Positions 1 through 9,673 are shown, counted from the first letter of the stretch. The stretch is 35,096 nucleotides of DNA from Alphaproteobacteria bacterium (GCA_018650465.1 JABIFY010000098.1:1-35096), one strand, 5' to 3'. Program-made: numbers and translations. Notes: generated by a model from the letters alone, not told the origin.

Positions 1-1055
1 ATGGCCTGAAGGCCAGCGATCAGACCGTCCCCTGTGGTACTAAAATCGCCCATGATGATATGACCGGATTGCTCGCCGCCTAGGTTGTAGCCACTGCGGC
101 GCATTTCCTCGACCACATATCGATCACCCACATTGGTGCGCACAAGGTCGAGGCCACGCCCGTTCAGATATCTTTCAAGTCCAAGGTTGGACATGGAGGT
201 CGCGACAATACCATTGCCGGTCAGCCGCCCCCGTTCCTGCCACGATGTGGCGATCATGGCCATCAGTTGATCACCATCGACCAGGCGGCCTTTTTCATCG
301 GCCATCACCAAACGATCGGCATCACCGTCCAGGGCAATACCCAGGTCTGCACCATGGGCCACGACCTGTTCGCACATGGTGGCCGGACTGGTGGAGCCGC
401 AATCCTGATTGATGTTGAAGCCGTCTGGCGTCGTGCCCACCTTGATGACTTCCGCGCCCAGTTCCCACAACACTGTGGGGGCCACTTTATAGGCAGCACC
501 ATTGGCGCAATCGATGACGATTTTCAGGCCATCCAGCGTCAGCGATTTGCGGAAGGTGTTTTTGGCGAATTCGATATAGCGCCCTTCCGCATCATCCAGT
601 CGAGAGGCCCGACCGAGGTCCCGTGACGAGGCCAGACCTTCGGACATATCAGAATCCATGCGGCGTTCAATTTCCAGTTCGGTTTCGTCCGACAGCTTAT
701 AGCCGTCGGGGCCAAACAGTTTGATGCCATTGTCAAAATAGGGATTGTGGGAAGCTGAAATAACCACACCCAGATCGGCCCGCAAGCTGCGCGTTAACAT
801 GGCCACGGCTGGTGTCGGCATGGGCCCCACCAGGATGACGTCCATCCCGACAGAAACAAATCCAGCGGTCAAAGCCGGTTCCAGCATATAGCCCGACAGC
901 CTGGTATCTTTGCCGATAACCACGCGGTGGCGGTGATCGCCGCGGACAAACTGCAAACCGGCGGCCGTGCCGACCCGCATAGCCACATCCGCGGTCATGG
1001 CCCCACTGTTGGCGGTGCCACGTATGCCGTCGGTGCCAAAATATTTTCGTGTCAT
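1..1055 (-). CDS. glmM: Phosphoglucosamine mutase GlmM (3' end cut by window edge)
   Basis: Interconverts glucosamine-6-phosphate and glucosamine-1-phosphate in the cytoplasm, on the route to UDP-GlcNAc for peptidoglycan and lipopolysaccharide. The start ([16 protein letters not shown]) is typical of GlmM. The active-site loop ISASHNP places the phosphorylated serine at residue 102, the same number as in E. coli GlmM. The metal-binding loop DGDADR and the sugar-binding segment GGEQSGHI both follow in order. About 351 codons are present out of the usual 445-450, so only the C-terminal phosphate-binding domain is missing, off the left edge. It lies 121 bp downstream of folP in the same direction, the usual alphaproteobacterial order. 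The reading frame is open throughout. Function is considered secure. Confidence 0.96.
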   Translation of the reverse strand, partial: MTRKYFGTDGIRGTANSGAMTADVAMRVGTAAGLQFVRGDHRHRVVIGKDTRLSGYMLEPALTAGFVSVGMDVILVGPMPTPAVAMLTRSLRADLGVVISASHNPYFDNGIKLFGPDGYKLSDETELEIERRMDSDMSEGLASSRDLGRASRLDDAEGRYIEFAKNTFRKSLTLDGLKIVIDCANGAAYKVAPTVLWELGAEVIKVGTTPDGFNINQDCGSTSPATMCEQVVAHGADLGIALDGDADRLVMADEKGRLVDGDQLMAMIATSWQERGRLTGNGIVATSMSNLGLERYLNGRGLDLVRTNVGDRYVVEEMRRSGYNLGGEQSGHIIMGDFSTTGDGLIAGLQA

Positions 1056-1074
1056 CCTGATCTGTCTTTCGGAA

Positions 1075-1102
1075 TGGCAGATTTGTTTTCAGACATCTGC
1101 CA
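1075..1102. repeat. 8-bp inverted repeat between folP and glmM
   Basis: TGGCAGAT (1075-1082) and ATCTGCCA (1095-1102) form a perfect inverted repeat with a 12-nt spacer. It lies about 20 bp upstream of the glmM start. There is no T-tract on either side, so it is not a convincing terminator. It could be a structure in the glmM leader or a protein-binding site. Confidence 0.4.
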
Positions 1103-1176
1103 AGGTTGTTTCCGTTCTTATACGTGATTTTTTGATCGACGCGAATCACATTGTCTGACAGATTCTTTCAACTTAA

Positions 1177-2271
1177 CTAACAATGAAGGGACCGCCAAAC
1201 GGCAATGGCCTGAACCGTTTGGGCCACATCATGCACCCGCAAGACCTGGACGCCCTGGCTCAGGGCGTAATTGACGGCTGTGATTGATCCGGCGAGGCGA
1301 TCTTCACTGGCTTCCCCGGCTGAGACACCGGCGATAAAACTCTTGCGTGATGCCCCCAGAACCACGGCACAGCCAAGACTGTGGTAAAGTGCTATATCGC
1401 CCAATACACGAGCACTTTGTTCTGCGGTTTTGGAAAACCCGATGCCAGGATCGACCAAAATGTGCTTGGCAGAAATGCCAGCGTCCTCACAGGCCTTGAT
1501 CCGCCCTGCCAGCCAGTCCCAGGTTTCCAGCGAGACATCCGTATAATCCGTGTCACGTTGCATGACGGTCGGATCCGCCGGGCCATGCATCAGGATCACA
1601 GGCGCATTGGCCTGGGCAACAGCTTCAAGGCAGCCGTCCCCGGTCAGGGCGTGCACATCATTGGCCAACCCGGCTCCTTGCTCAAGACAGCGAGACAGGA
1701 CTCCTGCTCGACGACTATCGATGGAAATCACGGCAGCATCAGTCAGGCCCTCGACAACAGGCAGGACGCGAGCCAGTTCTTCGTTCTCGGGCACCGGTGC
1801 AGCCCCTGGCCGGGTGGATTCGCCCCCCACATCAACAATATGCGCTCCGGCCTCATGCAAAGCCCGTCCTCTGGCGATTGCCGACGCCGCATCGGCATCC
1901 AGCCCGCCATCATGGAAACTGTCCGGGGTCACATTCAGGATCCCCATCACACGCGGTTGGGAAAAATCCAGGCCCGCAATATTGGTACGTGCCGAGGTGA
2001 TCTGCTTCAGCAAATGCGCGACATCAGCATCGCGGTTTTCCGCTGCCGCCCAATCCTGGATATTTGCTATCGATGCGGTTGCCCGATGCGTCCTGCCATC
2101 CACACGCACCGCGACTTCCAGGGCGTTAAAGACCAACGGGCCACCCGCCAGGGGCAAGGCCTCAGGCGGTGCCACATTGGCCGGCATGACACCCAGGGGT
2201 TTGAGATACAGTTTTGCAGATGCAGAAAAGCCCCGCGGCAAGGCGGGGCTTTTCATGTTTTTGTCAGACAT
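1177..2271 (-). CDS. folP: Dihydropteroate synthase FolP with N-terminal extension
   Basis: Condenses 6-hydroxymethyl-dihydropterin pyrophosphate with p-aminobenzoate to dihydropteroate; it is the sulfonamide target. The TIM-barrel signatures are clear: ILNVTPDSFHDGG (111-123), GGESTRPGA, the ND of strand 4, DPGIGFSKT, and GASRKSF near the C-terminus. At 364 residues it is about 90-100 residues longer than E. coli FolP. The extra N-terminal segment (LYLKPLGV...LAGGPLVF) looks folded rather than random, and I believe related alphaproteobacteria share it. Two starts are possible, ATG at 2271 or ATG at 2256, and neither has a good ribosome-binding site. The ftsH stop is only 21 bp upstream, so translational coupling is plausible. 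A strong hairpin overlaps codons 6-15 (separate entry). Confidence 0.94.
   Translation of the reverse strand: MSDKNMKSPALPRGFSASAKLYLKPLGVMPANVAPPEALPLAGGPLVFNALEVAVRVDGRTHRATASIANIQDWAAAENRDADVAHLLKQITSARTNIAGLDFSQPRVMGILNVTPDSFHDGGLDADAASAIARGRALHEAGAHIVDVGGESTRPGAAPVPENEELARVLPVVEGLTDAAVISIDSRRAGVLSRCLEQGAGLANDVHALTGDGCLEAVAQANAPVILMHGPADPTVMQRDTDYTDVSLETWDWLAGRIKACEDAGISAKHILVDPGIGFSKTAEQSARVLGDIALYHSLGCAVVLGASRKSFIAGVSAGEASEDRLAGSITAVNYALSQGVQVLRVHDVAQTVQAIAVWRSLHC
2226..2253 (-). terminator. Terminator-like hairpin inside the first codons of folP
   Basis: An 11-bp perfect stem: AAAAGCCCCGC and GCGGGGCTTTT around a 6-nt loop, at 2226-2236 and 2243-2253. On the minus strand it begins about 40 nt past the ftsH stop and has the A-run, GC stem, T-run form of an intrinsic terminator, though the T-run is only four bases. 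It falls inside the predicted folP coding sequence, right after the start codon. It may terminate ftsH transcripts partially and so attenuate folP and glmM. Confidence 0.6.
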
Positions 2272-2292
2272 GGATTAACGACCGGGGGTAAA

Positions 2293-4215
2293 TCAGGACC
2301 CTTGTGGTTCCGGCTCCATACCACCCGGTGTATCCTTGTCAGTTGAGTTCGGCACGGCAGAAGATGACGGCGCGTTGCCAGAAGGTTCATCATCTGGCGG
2401 CGTTGAACGATCAATGGCCTGGCCGTGCATCAGACCAGCGATTTCATCGCCGGTAAGGGTTTCATATTCCAACAGTGCCTTGGCCACGGTGTGTAGTCCG
2501 TCGATACCCTCTTTCAAAATCTTTTCAGCCCTGTCGTAACATTCTTCGACCAGACGACGGACTTCATCGTCAATCATTTGGGCTGTGTTCTCGGACATGT
2601 TCTGGGTGCGGGCGACGGAATGACCGAGGAAAACTTCCTCTTCGTTCTCGCCATAGGCCAGTGGGCCCAGTTTGTCAGACATGCCAAAGCGGGTCACCAT
2701 GGCGCGCGCCATCTTGGTGGCCTGCTCAATATCGGACGAGGCACCAGAAGTAACTTTCTCTTCTCCAAAGATAACTTCTTCAGCGATGCGACCGCCCATG
2801 GCAACGGCAATATCGGCCAATAGTTTTTCCCGGCTGAGCGACAAACGATCACGTTCCGGCAGGCGCATAACCATGCCAAGTGCGCGACCACGTGGAATGA
2901 TGGTTGCTTTGTGCACCGGATCAGAGGCCGGGCATTCGATAGCAACAACCGCATGACCTGCTTCATGATAGGCCGTGAGCTTCTTTTCATCGTCCGACAT
3001 CACCATGGAGCGCCGCTCGGTGCCCATCATGACTTTGTCCTTGGCGTCCTCGAATTCTGCCGCGGTTACAACGCGCTTGCCTTTACGGGCAGCCAGCAAG
3101 GCCGCTTCGTTGACCAGGTTGGCCAGATCAGCACCGGAAAAACCAGGGGTGCCGCGGGCGATGGTGCGGATATCGATACCCGGGCCCATGGCGATGGTGC
3201 GCATATGGACTTTAAGGATTTTCTCGCGACCCAGAATGTCAGGGTTCGGCACGACGACCTGGCGGTCGAAACGACCCGGACGCAACAGGGCCGGATCAAG
3301 CACATCAGGACGGTTGGTGGCGGCCACAAGAATGACACCTTCATTGGTCTCAAAACCATCCATCTCAACCAGCAACTGGTTCAGGGTCTGCTCACGTTCA
3401 TCATTGCCGCCGCCCAGGCCAGCACCACGATGGCGGCCGACAGCGTCAATTTCGTCGATGAAAATAATGCAAGGTGAATTTTTCTTGCCCTGTTCGAACA
3501 TGTCACGCACGCGACTGGCACCGACGCCGACAAACATTTCCACAAAGTCTGAACCGGAGATCGAAAAGAACGGCACATTGGCTTCACCGGCAATGGCGCG
3601 CGCCAACAGGGTTTTACCTGTACCCGGGGGGCCCACCAGCAGTGCACCCTTGGGGATTTTACCGCCCAGGCGCTGGAACTTCTGTGGCTCTTTCAGGAAT
3701 TCAACAATTTCTTCCAGTTCTTCCTTGGCTTCGTCGATTCCGGCGACGTCATCAAAGGTGACCTTGCCAGACCGTTCCGTCAGCAAACGTGCTTTGGACT
3801 TGCCAAAACCCATGGCCTTGCCACCGCCGCCCTGCATCTGGCGCATGAAGAAAATCCATACCCCGATCAGCAGCAACATGGGGAACCAGGAAATAAAGAT
3901 GCTTTGCAGGATCGAACCTTCATCCTTGGGAGCGGCCGAAATCCGGATACCTTGTTTGGTCAGCTTGTCGATCAGGCCCGGATCAAAGGGCGCATAGGTC
4001 GAGAAGGCCCGGCCATCGGTGTAGTGACCGTTAATGACGTCCCCCTGGATGGTGACGTCCTTGATTTCGCGACTGTCGACCTGGGCCAGAAAATCAGAAA
4101 AGGCGAGGCTATCGACTGGCCCGCGGGAAGATGGTCCCTGAAACAAGTTAAAGACCGCCACCAGCAAGACACCAATGATGATCCACAGGACCAGGTTTTT
4201 ACCCATATTATTCAC
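2293..4215 (-). CDS. ftsH: ATP-dependent zinc metalloprotease FtsH
   Basis: Membrane-anchored AAA+ protease that degrades misassembled membrane proteins and short-lived regulators. Seen in order, numbered from the chosen start: TM helix 1 (about 7-25), a periplasmic domain, TM helix 2 (about 104-124), Walker A GPPGTGKT (195-202), Walker B IIFIDEID, the second region of homology with the arginine fingers, and the zinc site HEAGH (417-421). The C-terminus is a Pro/Ser/Glu-rich tail. I chose the GTG at 4215, giving MNNMGKNL and 640 residues: it has a GGAG about 11 nt upstream, and MNN(F/L/M)G(R/K)N is a usual alphaproteobacterial FtsH start. A longer frame from 4272 adds 19 non-conserved residues. 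It lies 107 bp after tilS. Confidence 0.97.
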   Translation of the reverse strand: MNNMGKNLVLWIIIGVLLVAVFNLFQGPSSRGPVDSLAFSDFLAQVDSREIKDVTIQGDVINGHYTDGRAFSTYAPFDPGLIDKLTKQGIRISAAPKDEGSILQSIFISWFPMLLLIGVWIFFMRQMQGGGGKAMGFGKSKARLLTERSGKVTFDDVAGIDEAKEELEEIVEFLKEPQKFQRLGGKIPKGALLVGPPGTGKTLLARAIAGEANVPFFSISGSDFVEMFVGVGASRVRDMFEQGKKNSPCIIFIDEIDAVGRHRGAGLGGGNDEREQTLNQLLVEMDGFETNEGVILVAATNRPDVLDPALLRPGRFDRQVVVPNPDILGREKILKVHMRTIAMGPGIDIRTIARGTPGFSGADLANLVNEAALLAARKGKRVVTAAEFEDAKDKVMMGTERRSMVMSDDEKKLTAYHEAGHAVVAIECPASDPVHKATIIPRGRALGMVMRLPERDRLSLSREKLLADIAVAMGGRIAEEVIFGEEKVTSGASSDIEQATKMARAMVTRFGMSDKLGPLAYGENEEEVFLGHSVARTQNMSENTAQMIDDEVRRLVEECYDRAEKILKEGIDGLHTVAKALLEYETLTGDEIAGLMHGQAIDRSTPPDDEPSGNAPSSSAVPNSTDKDTPGGMEPEPQGS

Positions 4216-4322
4216 GTTATTACGTTCTCCAAAGAAACGATTTCCCGCAATGTTCACCACTGTTTCGCCCAAAACATCTTGTCTCAGGGCAAATCACGTT
4301 CACAAATTCCGGGATCAGAAAT

Positions 4323-5735
4323 TCAAGACTTAATAAATAAGGTCTTTTGCGGCGGAAACAACGGAAAAGACTCATGTTTTGGCCAATTTCTTGGCGAAAA
4401 TGTCACAGAAAAGCTGATTCTCGACGAATCAGGCCCTGTAACCGGCCCCATTGGTATCCAGGGTTGGGCCAACAGGACATTATCCCGCCATAATGCCGGA
4501 AAGGCATAACGGGCCGAAAGCGGCATATCAGCGAGGCCGGATTTGATTTTCATCGCCTCTTTTCCCTGGCAAACAGCCAGCCAGCCCGCCGCCCCCAGAG
4601 GCCCGACAACAAGGTCATTTCGCAAGTTTTTGGGCACAGACTTCAGTTCGACAACAAACCGACGGTCCCACAACATCTCCTGGCCTGGTTTGATGGCCAG
4701 AACAGGTAAATTCCGATTCTCGCGGAATATCCGGATTTTGTGATCTGTGACCCTGATCTGACAGCCTGCCAAAGTCTGGCGGGAACGATCTGAGTTACCC
4801 TTGAGGTTTTCAAAAAGCCGCATCAGCCGTTCAAACCTCGGCGCATAGGTGCCACCGCCCACGGTCATCAGACAGCGCGCCAACAATCGCAGGCCAGGTT
4901 CCTCCGTCGCGGCACAAAAGGAGACGCGATCCAGTTCCGCATACCCCAGGGCATTGAAGGTCAGCAGATTATTCGCCAGTTGTTGCGTCTGTTCCTCCAG
5001 GGCTTCACGGGCACGGGCCATATGATTTGCGGTTTGTGCGAGGCGCGCGGGGCTCAGGCCAATCGGGGCCAGTTCAGCCAACAGGTTTCGAACCTTGATG
5101 CGATCAAAGTCAGTATTCTGATTGCTGGGGTCTTCGATCCAGTCTTGTTTATGGACGCGACAGGTTGCCCGCAGACGCGCGGACGGCACAGACAACAAAG
5201 GCCGCAACAGACGAATACCCTGAACTTCGCGCACACCTGCCATGGCTGCCAGGCCATCCACGCCGCTCCCCCTGATCAAGCGCAACAATACGGTTTCGGC
5301 TTGATCATCCTGATGATGGGCCAGCAATAAATCCGACACCTTGTTCTTTTTGCACCAGGCCAGCAGCAAATCATATCTTGCCTCGCGGGCCGCTGCCTGG
5401 ATGTTGGTCGCGGGTTTATCCCCCTTCCACTTCAGCATCTTGTGACGGATACCGATCTGCTTCAGGGCAGCGCCGACCTTCTTTGCTTCTGTCGCCGATC
5501 CCCGGCGCAAGCCATGGTCAACCGTCAGGGCATGAAGTGGAATTTTTCGACGCCTGGCCCATTGGGCAGCCATCAGCGTCAACGCCATAGAATCGGCCCC
5601 ACCCGAAACGGCTACTGCCAAACGGTCAGGCTTGTAAGGCCTGTTATCCGATGTCAGCCCTTTCAGCAAACGGGAAAATTCCGCCACTCCCACTGGCCGC
5701 ACATCTTTGTCCGAAGACTGTCCGGATTTTGTCAC
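4323..5735 (-). CDS. tilS: tRNA(Ile)-lysidine synthetase TilS
   Basis: Attaches lysine to C34 of tRNA-Ile(CAU) using ATP, converting it from a methionine-like to an AUA-reading isoleucine tRNA. The N-type ATP pyrophosphatase P-loop is SGGADS (44-49). Further family marks are VDHGLR, the ARYDLL segment, LLLAHHQDDQAETVLLRL and GIRLLRPLL. DWIEDPSN and the basic RIKVRNLL follow. At 470 residues it is of ordinary length, with the weakly conserved C-terminal substrate-binding domain present. It sits between cpoB (50 bp upstream) and ftsH, as in many alphaproteobacteria. No defect seen. Confidence 0.95.
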   Translation of the reverse strand: MTKSGQSSDKDVRPVGVAEFSRLLKGLTSDNRPYKPDRLAVAVSGGADSMALTLMAAQWARRRKIPLHALTVDHGLRRGSATEAKKVGAALKQIGIRHKMLKWKGDKPATNIQAAAREARYDLLLAWCKKNKVSDLLLAHHQDDQAETVLLRLIRGSGVDGLAAMAGVREVQGIRLLRPLLSVPSARLRATCRVHKQDWIEDPSNQNTDFDRIKVRNLLAELAPIGLSPARLAQTANHMARAREALEEQTQQLANNLLTFNALGYAELDRVSFCAATEEPGLRLLARCLMTVGGGTYAPRFERLMRLFENLKGNSDRSRQTLAGCQIRVTDHKIRIFRENRNLPVLAIKPGQEMLWDRRFVVELKSVPKNLRNDLVVGPLGAAGWLAVCQGKEAMKIKSGLADMPLSARYAFPALWRDNVLLAQPWIPMGPVTGPDSSRISFSVTFSPRNWPKHESFPLFPPQKTLFIKS

Positions 5736-5785
5736 AGTGTTGTCGATCCAGTATTGTCGATCATAGGCTTGTCGTCATGACGGAA

Positions 5786-6820
5786 TTACTGGCAGCCCAG
5801 CTCCGTCCTGTCGAGCATGGCCCGTTGGCGTATGGTTTGATCTGCCGGTGTGTTGAACTTGGCTAACAATTCATCAAAGCTGGCACAGGCATCATCTTTT
5901 TGTTCCATGCGGGCCAGGGACTTGCCAAGTTTGTAAATATTATCCCGCGCCTTAATGCCTGTCGGCGCCTTGCTGTAAGCCTCAAAAAAGGTGGCCGCGG
6001 CACGGGTGTAATCGCGGCGACTGAAATAGCTTTCGCCCAGCCAGTATCGCGCATTGTCGGCCAGTGGGTCTTCGGCATGCGCCACCAGGAATTCCTTCAG
6101 GGCAACCTCGGCATCTGCCATTTTCAGGCGGCGCAACAAACCATAGGCGAAGTCATAACGTGCCCGCACGGTGCCATCGGGTAATACACCCAATGGCTTG
6201 ACCGCTGCAGCCGGAGCCGGTTGCGTGACAGTAGCGGTCTGCTGACCAGCACCGTTTGCATCGGCCACGGGTACAGTGCCCAAAACCTGTGTGCCAGCCG
6301 CCGCGTCTCCGACAACGGTCGTGACAACAGTTGTCGCAGGCTGAGTTCCTGCGGCGGACGTATCCGCTGTTGCAGGCGCGGACATTTGCTCGCCAGAAAG
6401 TTTTCGTTCAATGGCGCTGAGACGGAAATCAATATCAGCAATTAACTTGTCCAGCCTGTTGCCGATCACATTAACCTGGTGTTCTGCCGTTTCGATGGGC
6501 CCGGTCATGGAACGCATTTGTTCTTCCAAACCAGAGAGCCTGACTTCCAGATCAGCAGAGCGGGCTGATTCCGCCGGCGATGGCGCTGGTGCTTGTTGTA
6601 GCGTTGCGGCAGACCTGGGTGGCGGTGCTTCACCTTTGTAGATAACACGCTGTAAATCGTTCAGCACCTGATCGATCTGGCGCAAACGTTCTGCCACATC
6701 ATTGGCACTTTGTGCTTGCACAGAAGTCATCGGCACAGCCACGAAGGTCAACACCACAGTCAACACCAGGGCCAATAACACAGGGCCTGAAAAGGCAGGG
6801 GGAGATTTATGCGCGAACAA
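5786..6820 (-). CDS. cpoB: Cell division coordinator CpoB (YbgF), Tol-Pal associated
   Basis: Periplasmic protein that, in E. coli, links Tol-Pal constriction to PBP1B-dependent septal peptidoglycan synthesis. An N-terminal signal peptide (hydrophobic run about 14-30, probable cleavage after TSVQA) is followed by an N-terminal coiled-coil-prone region (RLRQIDQVLNDLQ, later LEVRLSGLEEQM). A low-complexity Ala/Thr/Val/Gln linker comes next, then a C-terminal TPR domain from about residue 217 (YDFAYGLL, ARYWLGESYFSRRDY, KLGKSLARM). The start appears to be TTG at 6820, with AGGA 9 nt upstream; no ATG is available upstream in frame. At 344 residues it is longer than E. coli CpoB because of the linker. 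The usual upstream partners tolQRAB-pal are absent; fnr precedes it instead. Confidence 0.9.
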   Translation of the reverse strand: MFAHKSPPAFSGPVLLALVLTVVLTFVAVPMTSVQAQSANDVAERLRQIDQVLNDLQRVIYKGEAPPPRSAATLQQAPAPSPAESARSADLEVRLSGLEEQMRSMTGPIETAEHQVNVIGNRLDKLIADIDFRLSAIERKLSGEQMSAPATADTSAAGTQPATTVVTTVVGDAAAGTQVLGTVPVADANGAGQQTATVTQPAPAAAVKPLGVLPDGTVRARYDFAYGLLRRLKMADAEVALKEFLVAHAEDPLADNARYWLGESYFSRRDYTRAAATFFEAYSKAPTGIKARDNIYKLGKSLARMEQKDDACASFDELLAKFNTPADQTIRQRAMLDRTELGCQ

Positions 6821-6982
6821 AATAATGTTTCCTGTCGAGAATCTTAAGGGGACGATTTAGCTGTTTCACCCAGGTAAAGATAGAGAAAAGCCAAGGTGGA
6901 GATAAAGAAAACACGAAGAATCGGGCAAGAACAAGGCATAGGTTCGAGTAAAACAATTCCGGGCTCAACCAAAACGTTCCAA

Positions 6983-8023
6983 TTATTTCCCCGAGACGCC
7001 GCGGGTAGTGGAATATTCGAAATGATAAACCTGATCTGGTCGGATATGGTCGCGGATGGCATGGGCGGCGCTGGCCCCTTCGGCAAAGCCGGTCAGGATC
7101 AGTTTCAGCTTGCCGGGATAATCGACGATATCGCCGATGGCAAAGATGCCCTCGGTACTGGTTTTACAGGTGGCCGGATCGATCGAGATATGCTTGCCGT
7201 CCAGTTCCAGCCCCCAGTCAGCAATCGGACCCAGCTCCATAGCCAGACCAAAAAAGGCCAGCAAACTTTGTGCTTCCAGACGCCGGATCTCACCATCCAG
7301 GGTGGCCACATTGACCGCCGTCATCACACCGTCGTTGCCCTCAAGGCTGCTTAGTTGATAAGGCACCACCAATTCGATTTTGCCAGCTGCCGCCAGTTCT
7401 TCCATCTGGCGCACGCTTTCCGGTGCGGCGCGGAATTTTGGTCGGCGATGCACGACATATACGTTTGACGCCACGTCAGCCAGGGACAAGGCCCAGTCCA
7501 CGGCACTGTCGCCGCCACCGGCAATGACGACGGACTTGCCTCGCAGGTCTTCTTTGCGGCTGACCATATATTGCACGCCACCGCCGCCTTCAAAGGCCTC
7601 GATGCCGTCCATGGGTGGGCGATTGGGGCCAAAGGCACCGGCCCCGGCGGCAATGATCACAGCCGCAGCCGTGATTTCTTCACCTTCACTGTTGCCCACA
7701 CGCCAGCCATCGCCAGTCATCTTTTCCAGTTTTGTGACCTGGGCACCCAGATGATAAACCGGATCAAAGGGAGCGGCTTGTTCCTGCAGTTTGGCAATCA
7801 AATCCACCGCATCAATGCTGGGATGGCCAGGAATATCGTAGATGGGTTTCTCTGGATACAAGGCCGTGCATTGGCCACCGGCGGCATCCAGCACATCAAA
7901 CACATGACAGCGCATATCCAGCATGCCGGCCTCAAAAACAGCAAACAGGCCACAGGGGCCAGCGCCAATGATGGCGATATCTGTGTCGAATTCGGCGTCG
8001 TTGGATGTTGTCAAATCTGTCAT
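6983..8023 (-). CDS. Ferredoxin--NADP(+) reductase, thioredoxin-reductase-like type
   Basis: FAD/NADPH flavoprotein of the TrxR-like FNR family, moving electrons between NADPH and ferredoxin or flavodoxin in the cytoplasm. The FAD-binding motif GAGPCG is at 20-25 and GGQCTALYPEKPIYDIPG follows, a signature of this family. The NADPH motif is IAGGGDSAVDWA (about 168-179), where true thioredoxin reductases carry the redox CxxC pair just before; that pair is missing, so it is not TrxB. The FAD-contacting IFAIGDI is near the end, then the family's C-terminal extension (YHFEYSTTRG). Length 346 is typical. It reads toward cpoB with a 162-bp gap and is divergent from tsaE across 145 bp. Confidence 0.88.
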   Translation of the reverse strand: MTDLTTSNDAEFDTDIAIIGAGPCGLFAVFEAGMLDMRCHVFDVLDAAGGQCTALYPEKPIYDIPGHPSIDAVDLIAKLQEQAAPFDPVYHLGAQVTKLEKMTGDGWRVGNSEGEEITAAAVIIAAGAGAFGPNRPPMDGIEAFEGGGGVQYMVSRKEDLRGKSVVIAGGGDSAVDWALSLADVASNVYVVHRRPKFRAAPESVRQMEELAAAGKIELVVPYQLSSLEGNDGVMTAVNVATLDGEIRRLEAQSLLAFFGLAMELGPIADWGLELDGKHISIDPATCKTSTEGIFAIGDIVDYPGKLKLILTGFAEGASAAHAIRDHIRPDQVYHFEYSTTRGVSGK

Positions 8024-8168
8024 AACTGTACTCTGGATAAGGTCTGTCAGCTTAATATAACAGTTCTGCCTGTCACGGGGAAAGAGAGATGAAGCTTTAA
8101 CCCTGCAAACTGCCCTCCCGGATGACGAGCCACTTGCACCATGGGTGTCGTATCGTTACAAAATTTAT

Positions 8169-8672
8169 ATGCCTGACAATGATCCATCCGCCCAAATCCT
8201 GAGCATCGATCTCGTCGATGAAGATGCCACCATAAGTCTGGCGACGCGGCTATGTGGCCAATTACAACAAGGTGACGTTGTGGCCTTGTCCGGTGATCTG
8301 GGTGCGGGCAAGACGGCCTTTGCCCGTGCATTTATTCAGGCCCTGGGCAAAATCCAGGGCACGCCCATTGACGAAGTGCCCAGCCCGACTTTTACCATTG
8401 TGCAAATTTACGACGAACTGGATCCACCTGTCTGGCATGTGGACCTCTATCGTCTTGAAGACCGGGCCGAAGCATTTGAGCTGGGCCTGGAGGAAGCCTT
8501 TGAAGATGGCATAACCCTGATCGAATGGCCGGATCGTCTTGCGGATACCCTGCCGGTTGATCATCTCGCCCTGACGTTTCAGATGGGCCCGACAGAAGGC
8601 ACGCGTACGGCCTTGTTCAGCGGGCACGGTACATGGGCGAAAAAACTAACGTCGCTGGAAATCGGCACATGA
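8169..8672 (+). CDS. tsaE: tRNA threonylcarbamoyladenosine biosynthesis ATPase TsaE
   Basis: Small ATPase that works with TsaB and TsaD to make t6A at position 37 of ANN-decoding tRNAs. The P-loop is GDLGAGKT (42-49 from the chosen start), followed by the family marks PSPTFTIVQIY and HVDLYRLED, then the conserved LIEWPDRL. I chose ATG at 8169 (167 aa). A GTG at 8145 would add eight residues (MSYRYKIY). Neither start has a clear ribosome-binding site, so the start is uncertain. The stop overlaps the next gene's start as ATGA, which suggests translational coupling with amgK. Confidence 0.93.
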   Translation: MPDNDPSAQILSIDLVDEDATISLATRLCGQLQQGDVVALSGDLGAGKTAFARAFIQALGKIQGTPIDEVPSPTFTIVQIYDELDPPVWHVDLYRLEDRAEAFELGLEEAFEDGITLIEWPDRLADTLPVDHLALTFQMGPTEGTRTALFSGHGTWAKKLTSLEIGT

Positions 8673-9673
8673 TCGACTTCACAGATTTTTTCAGCTTGAA
8701 TGATTTGATCCACGTACCTGGTGAAGAGCGAGACGCAGCCCGCGAGGCATTATTGCATGACGCCGGTTGGATGTCGGCAACCTTGAAGCCCCTGGCCGGT
8801 GATGCCTCTGCCCGGTCCTATCAGCGCCTGGCGCAAAATGGCGAGACGGCCGTGTTGATGGATGCGCCGCCGCCACAGGAAGACGTGCGCCCCTTTGTCA
8901 GGATGGCTCAGTGGCTACGCCAACATGGGTTCTCGGCCCCTGAACTTTATGCCGTTGACGACACGGCTGGTTTTATATTGTTGGAAGACCTGGGCGACGA
9001 TCTGTACAGCAGTGTTCTGTCGAGCGGGGCCGATGAAGGATTGCTCTATGATGCGGCGGTAGACGTGCTGGCTGATTATCAGCGCGCCGCGCCACCTGCC
9101 GGGTTTGCACTTTATGATGATGAATTTTTGTTGTTGGAAGTCAGCTACTTTCTCGATTGGTACGTTGCAGAACATCTTAACCAAACCGTGTCAGACGACC
9201 AACGCGCAGATTTCATGGGTTTGTGGCGCGACCTGCTGACGGATATGACGCCCGGCCCAGCGGTACTGGTGCTGCGCGATTACCATGCGGACAATCTGAT
9301 CTGGTTGCCCGACCGCAACGGTTTAGCGAAGGTTGGCTTGCTTGATTTTCAGGGCGCGCTGATCGGATCAGTTGCCTATGACCTCGCTTCTCTGGCGCGA
9401 GATGTACGCCGGGATGTTTCGGATGACATGGTCGAGCGCATGATCAAACGATATTTGTCAGTCACGACGTTGGGTGGTTTTGACGAGGAAAGTTTTCGCA
9501 CGGCCTTTGCCATTGCGGCGGTTCAACGCAATACCAAGATCGCCGGGCTGTTTGTGCGCCTGGCCTTACGCGATGGTAAACGGCAATATCTGGATTACCT
9601 CCCGCGTCTGATCGCCATGTTGCAAAAAGACCTGGCCCATCCTCGCCTGGCTGCGCTTCGGTCGATGGTATAA
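8669..9673 (+). CDS. amgK: Anomeric N-acetylmuramate/N-acetylglucosamine kinase AmgK-like
   Basis: Aminoglycoside-phosphotransferase-fold kinase. In Pseudomonas and relatives AmgK phosphorylates recycled MurNAc at C1, feeding MurU and bypassing de novo UDP-MurNAc synthesis. Visible: PLAGDASARSYQRL (41-54) at the nucleotide-binding lobe, FILLEDLGDD, the catalytic loop LRDYHADN with Asp208, and the metal-binding LLDFQGA with Asp226. The start at 8669 overlaps the tsaE stop (ATGA) and has GGAAA just upstream. A longer frame from 8633 lies inside tsaE and is unlikely. The next gene is the matching uridylyltransferase 3 bp away, which supports the substrate assignment. Function inferred from family and pairing. 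Confidence 0.88.
   Translation: MIDFTDFFSLNDLIHVPGEERDAAREALLHDAGWMSATLKPLAGDASARSYQRLAQNGETAVLMDAPPPQEDVRPFVRMAQWLRQHGFSAPELYAVDDTAGFILLEDLGDDLYSSVLSSGADEGLLYDAAVDVLADYQRAAPPAGFALYDDEFLLLEVSYFLDWYVAEHLNQTVSDDQRADFMGLWRDLLTDMTPGPAVLVLRDYHADNLIWLPDRNGLAKVGLLDFQGALIGSVAYDLASLARDVRRDVSDDMVERMIKRYLSVTTLGGFDEESFRTAFAIAAVQRNTKIAGLFVRLALRDGKRQYLDYLPRLIAMLQKDLAHPRLAALRSMV

Noticed and set aside
1381-2346. A 321-codon open frame on the plus strand opposite folP
   Set aside because: It is exactly antisense to a clear dihydropteroate synthase, has no family resemblance and no ribosome-binding site; it follows from codon composition.
2975-3997. A 340-codon open frame on the plus strand opposite ftsH
   Set aside because: Antisense to conserved AAA+ and linker sequence of ftsH, Ser/Arg/Pro-rich and without recognisable motifs.
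6844-7086. 80-codon minus-strand frame in the fnr-cpoB gap ending in a hydrophobic stretch
   Set aside because: It starts inside fnr in another frame, has no ribosome-binding site and no recognised family.
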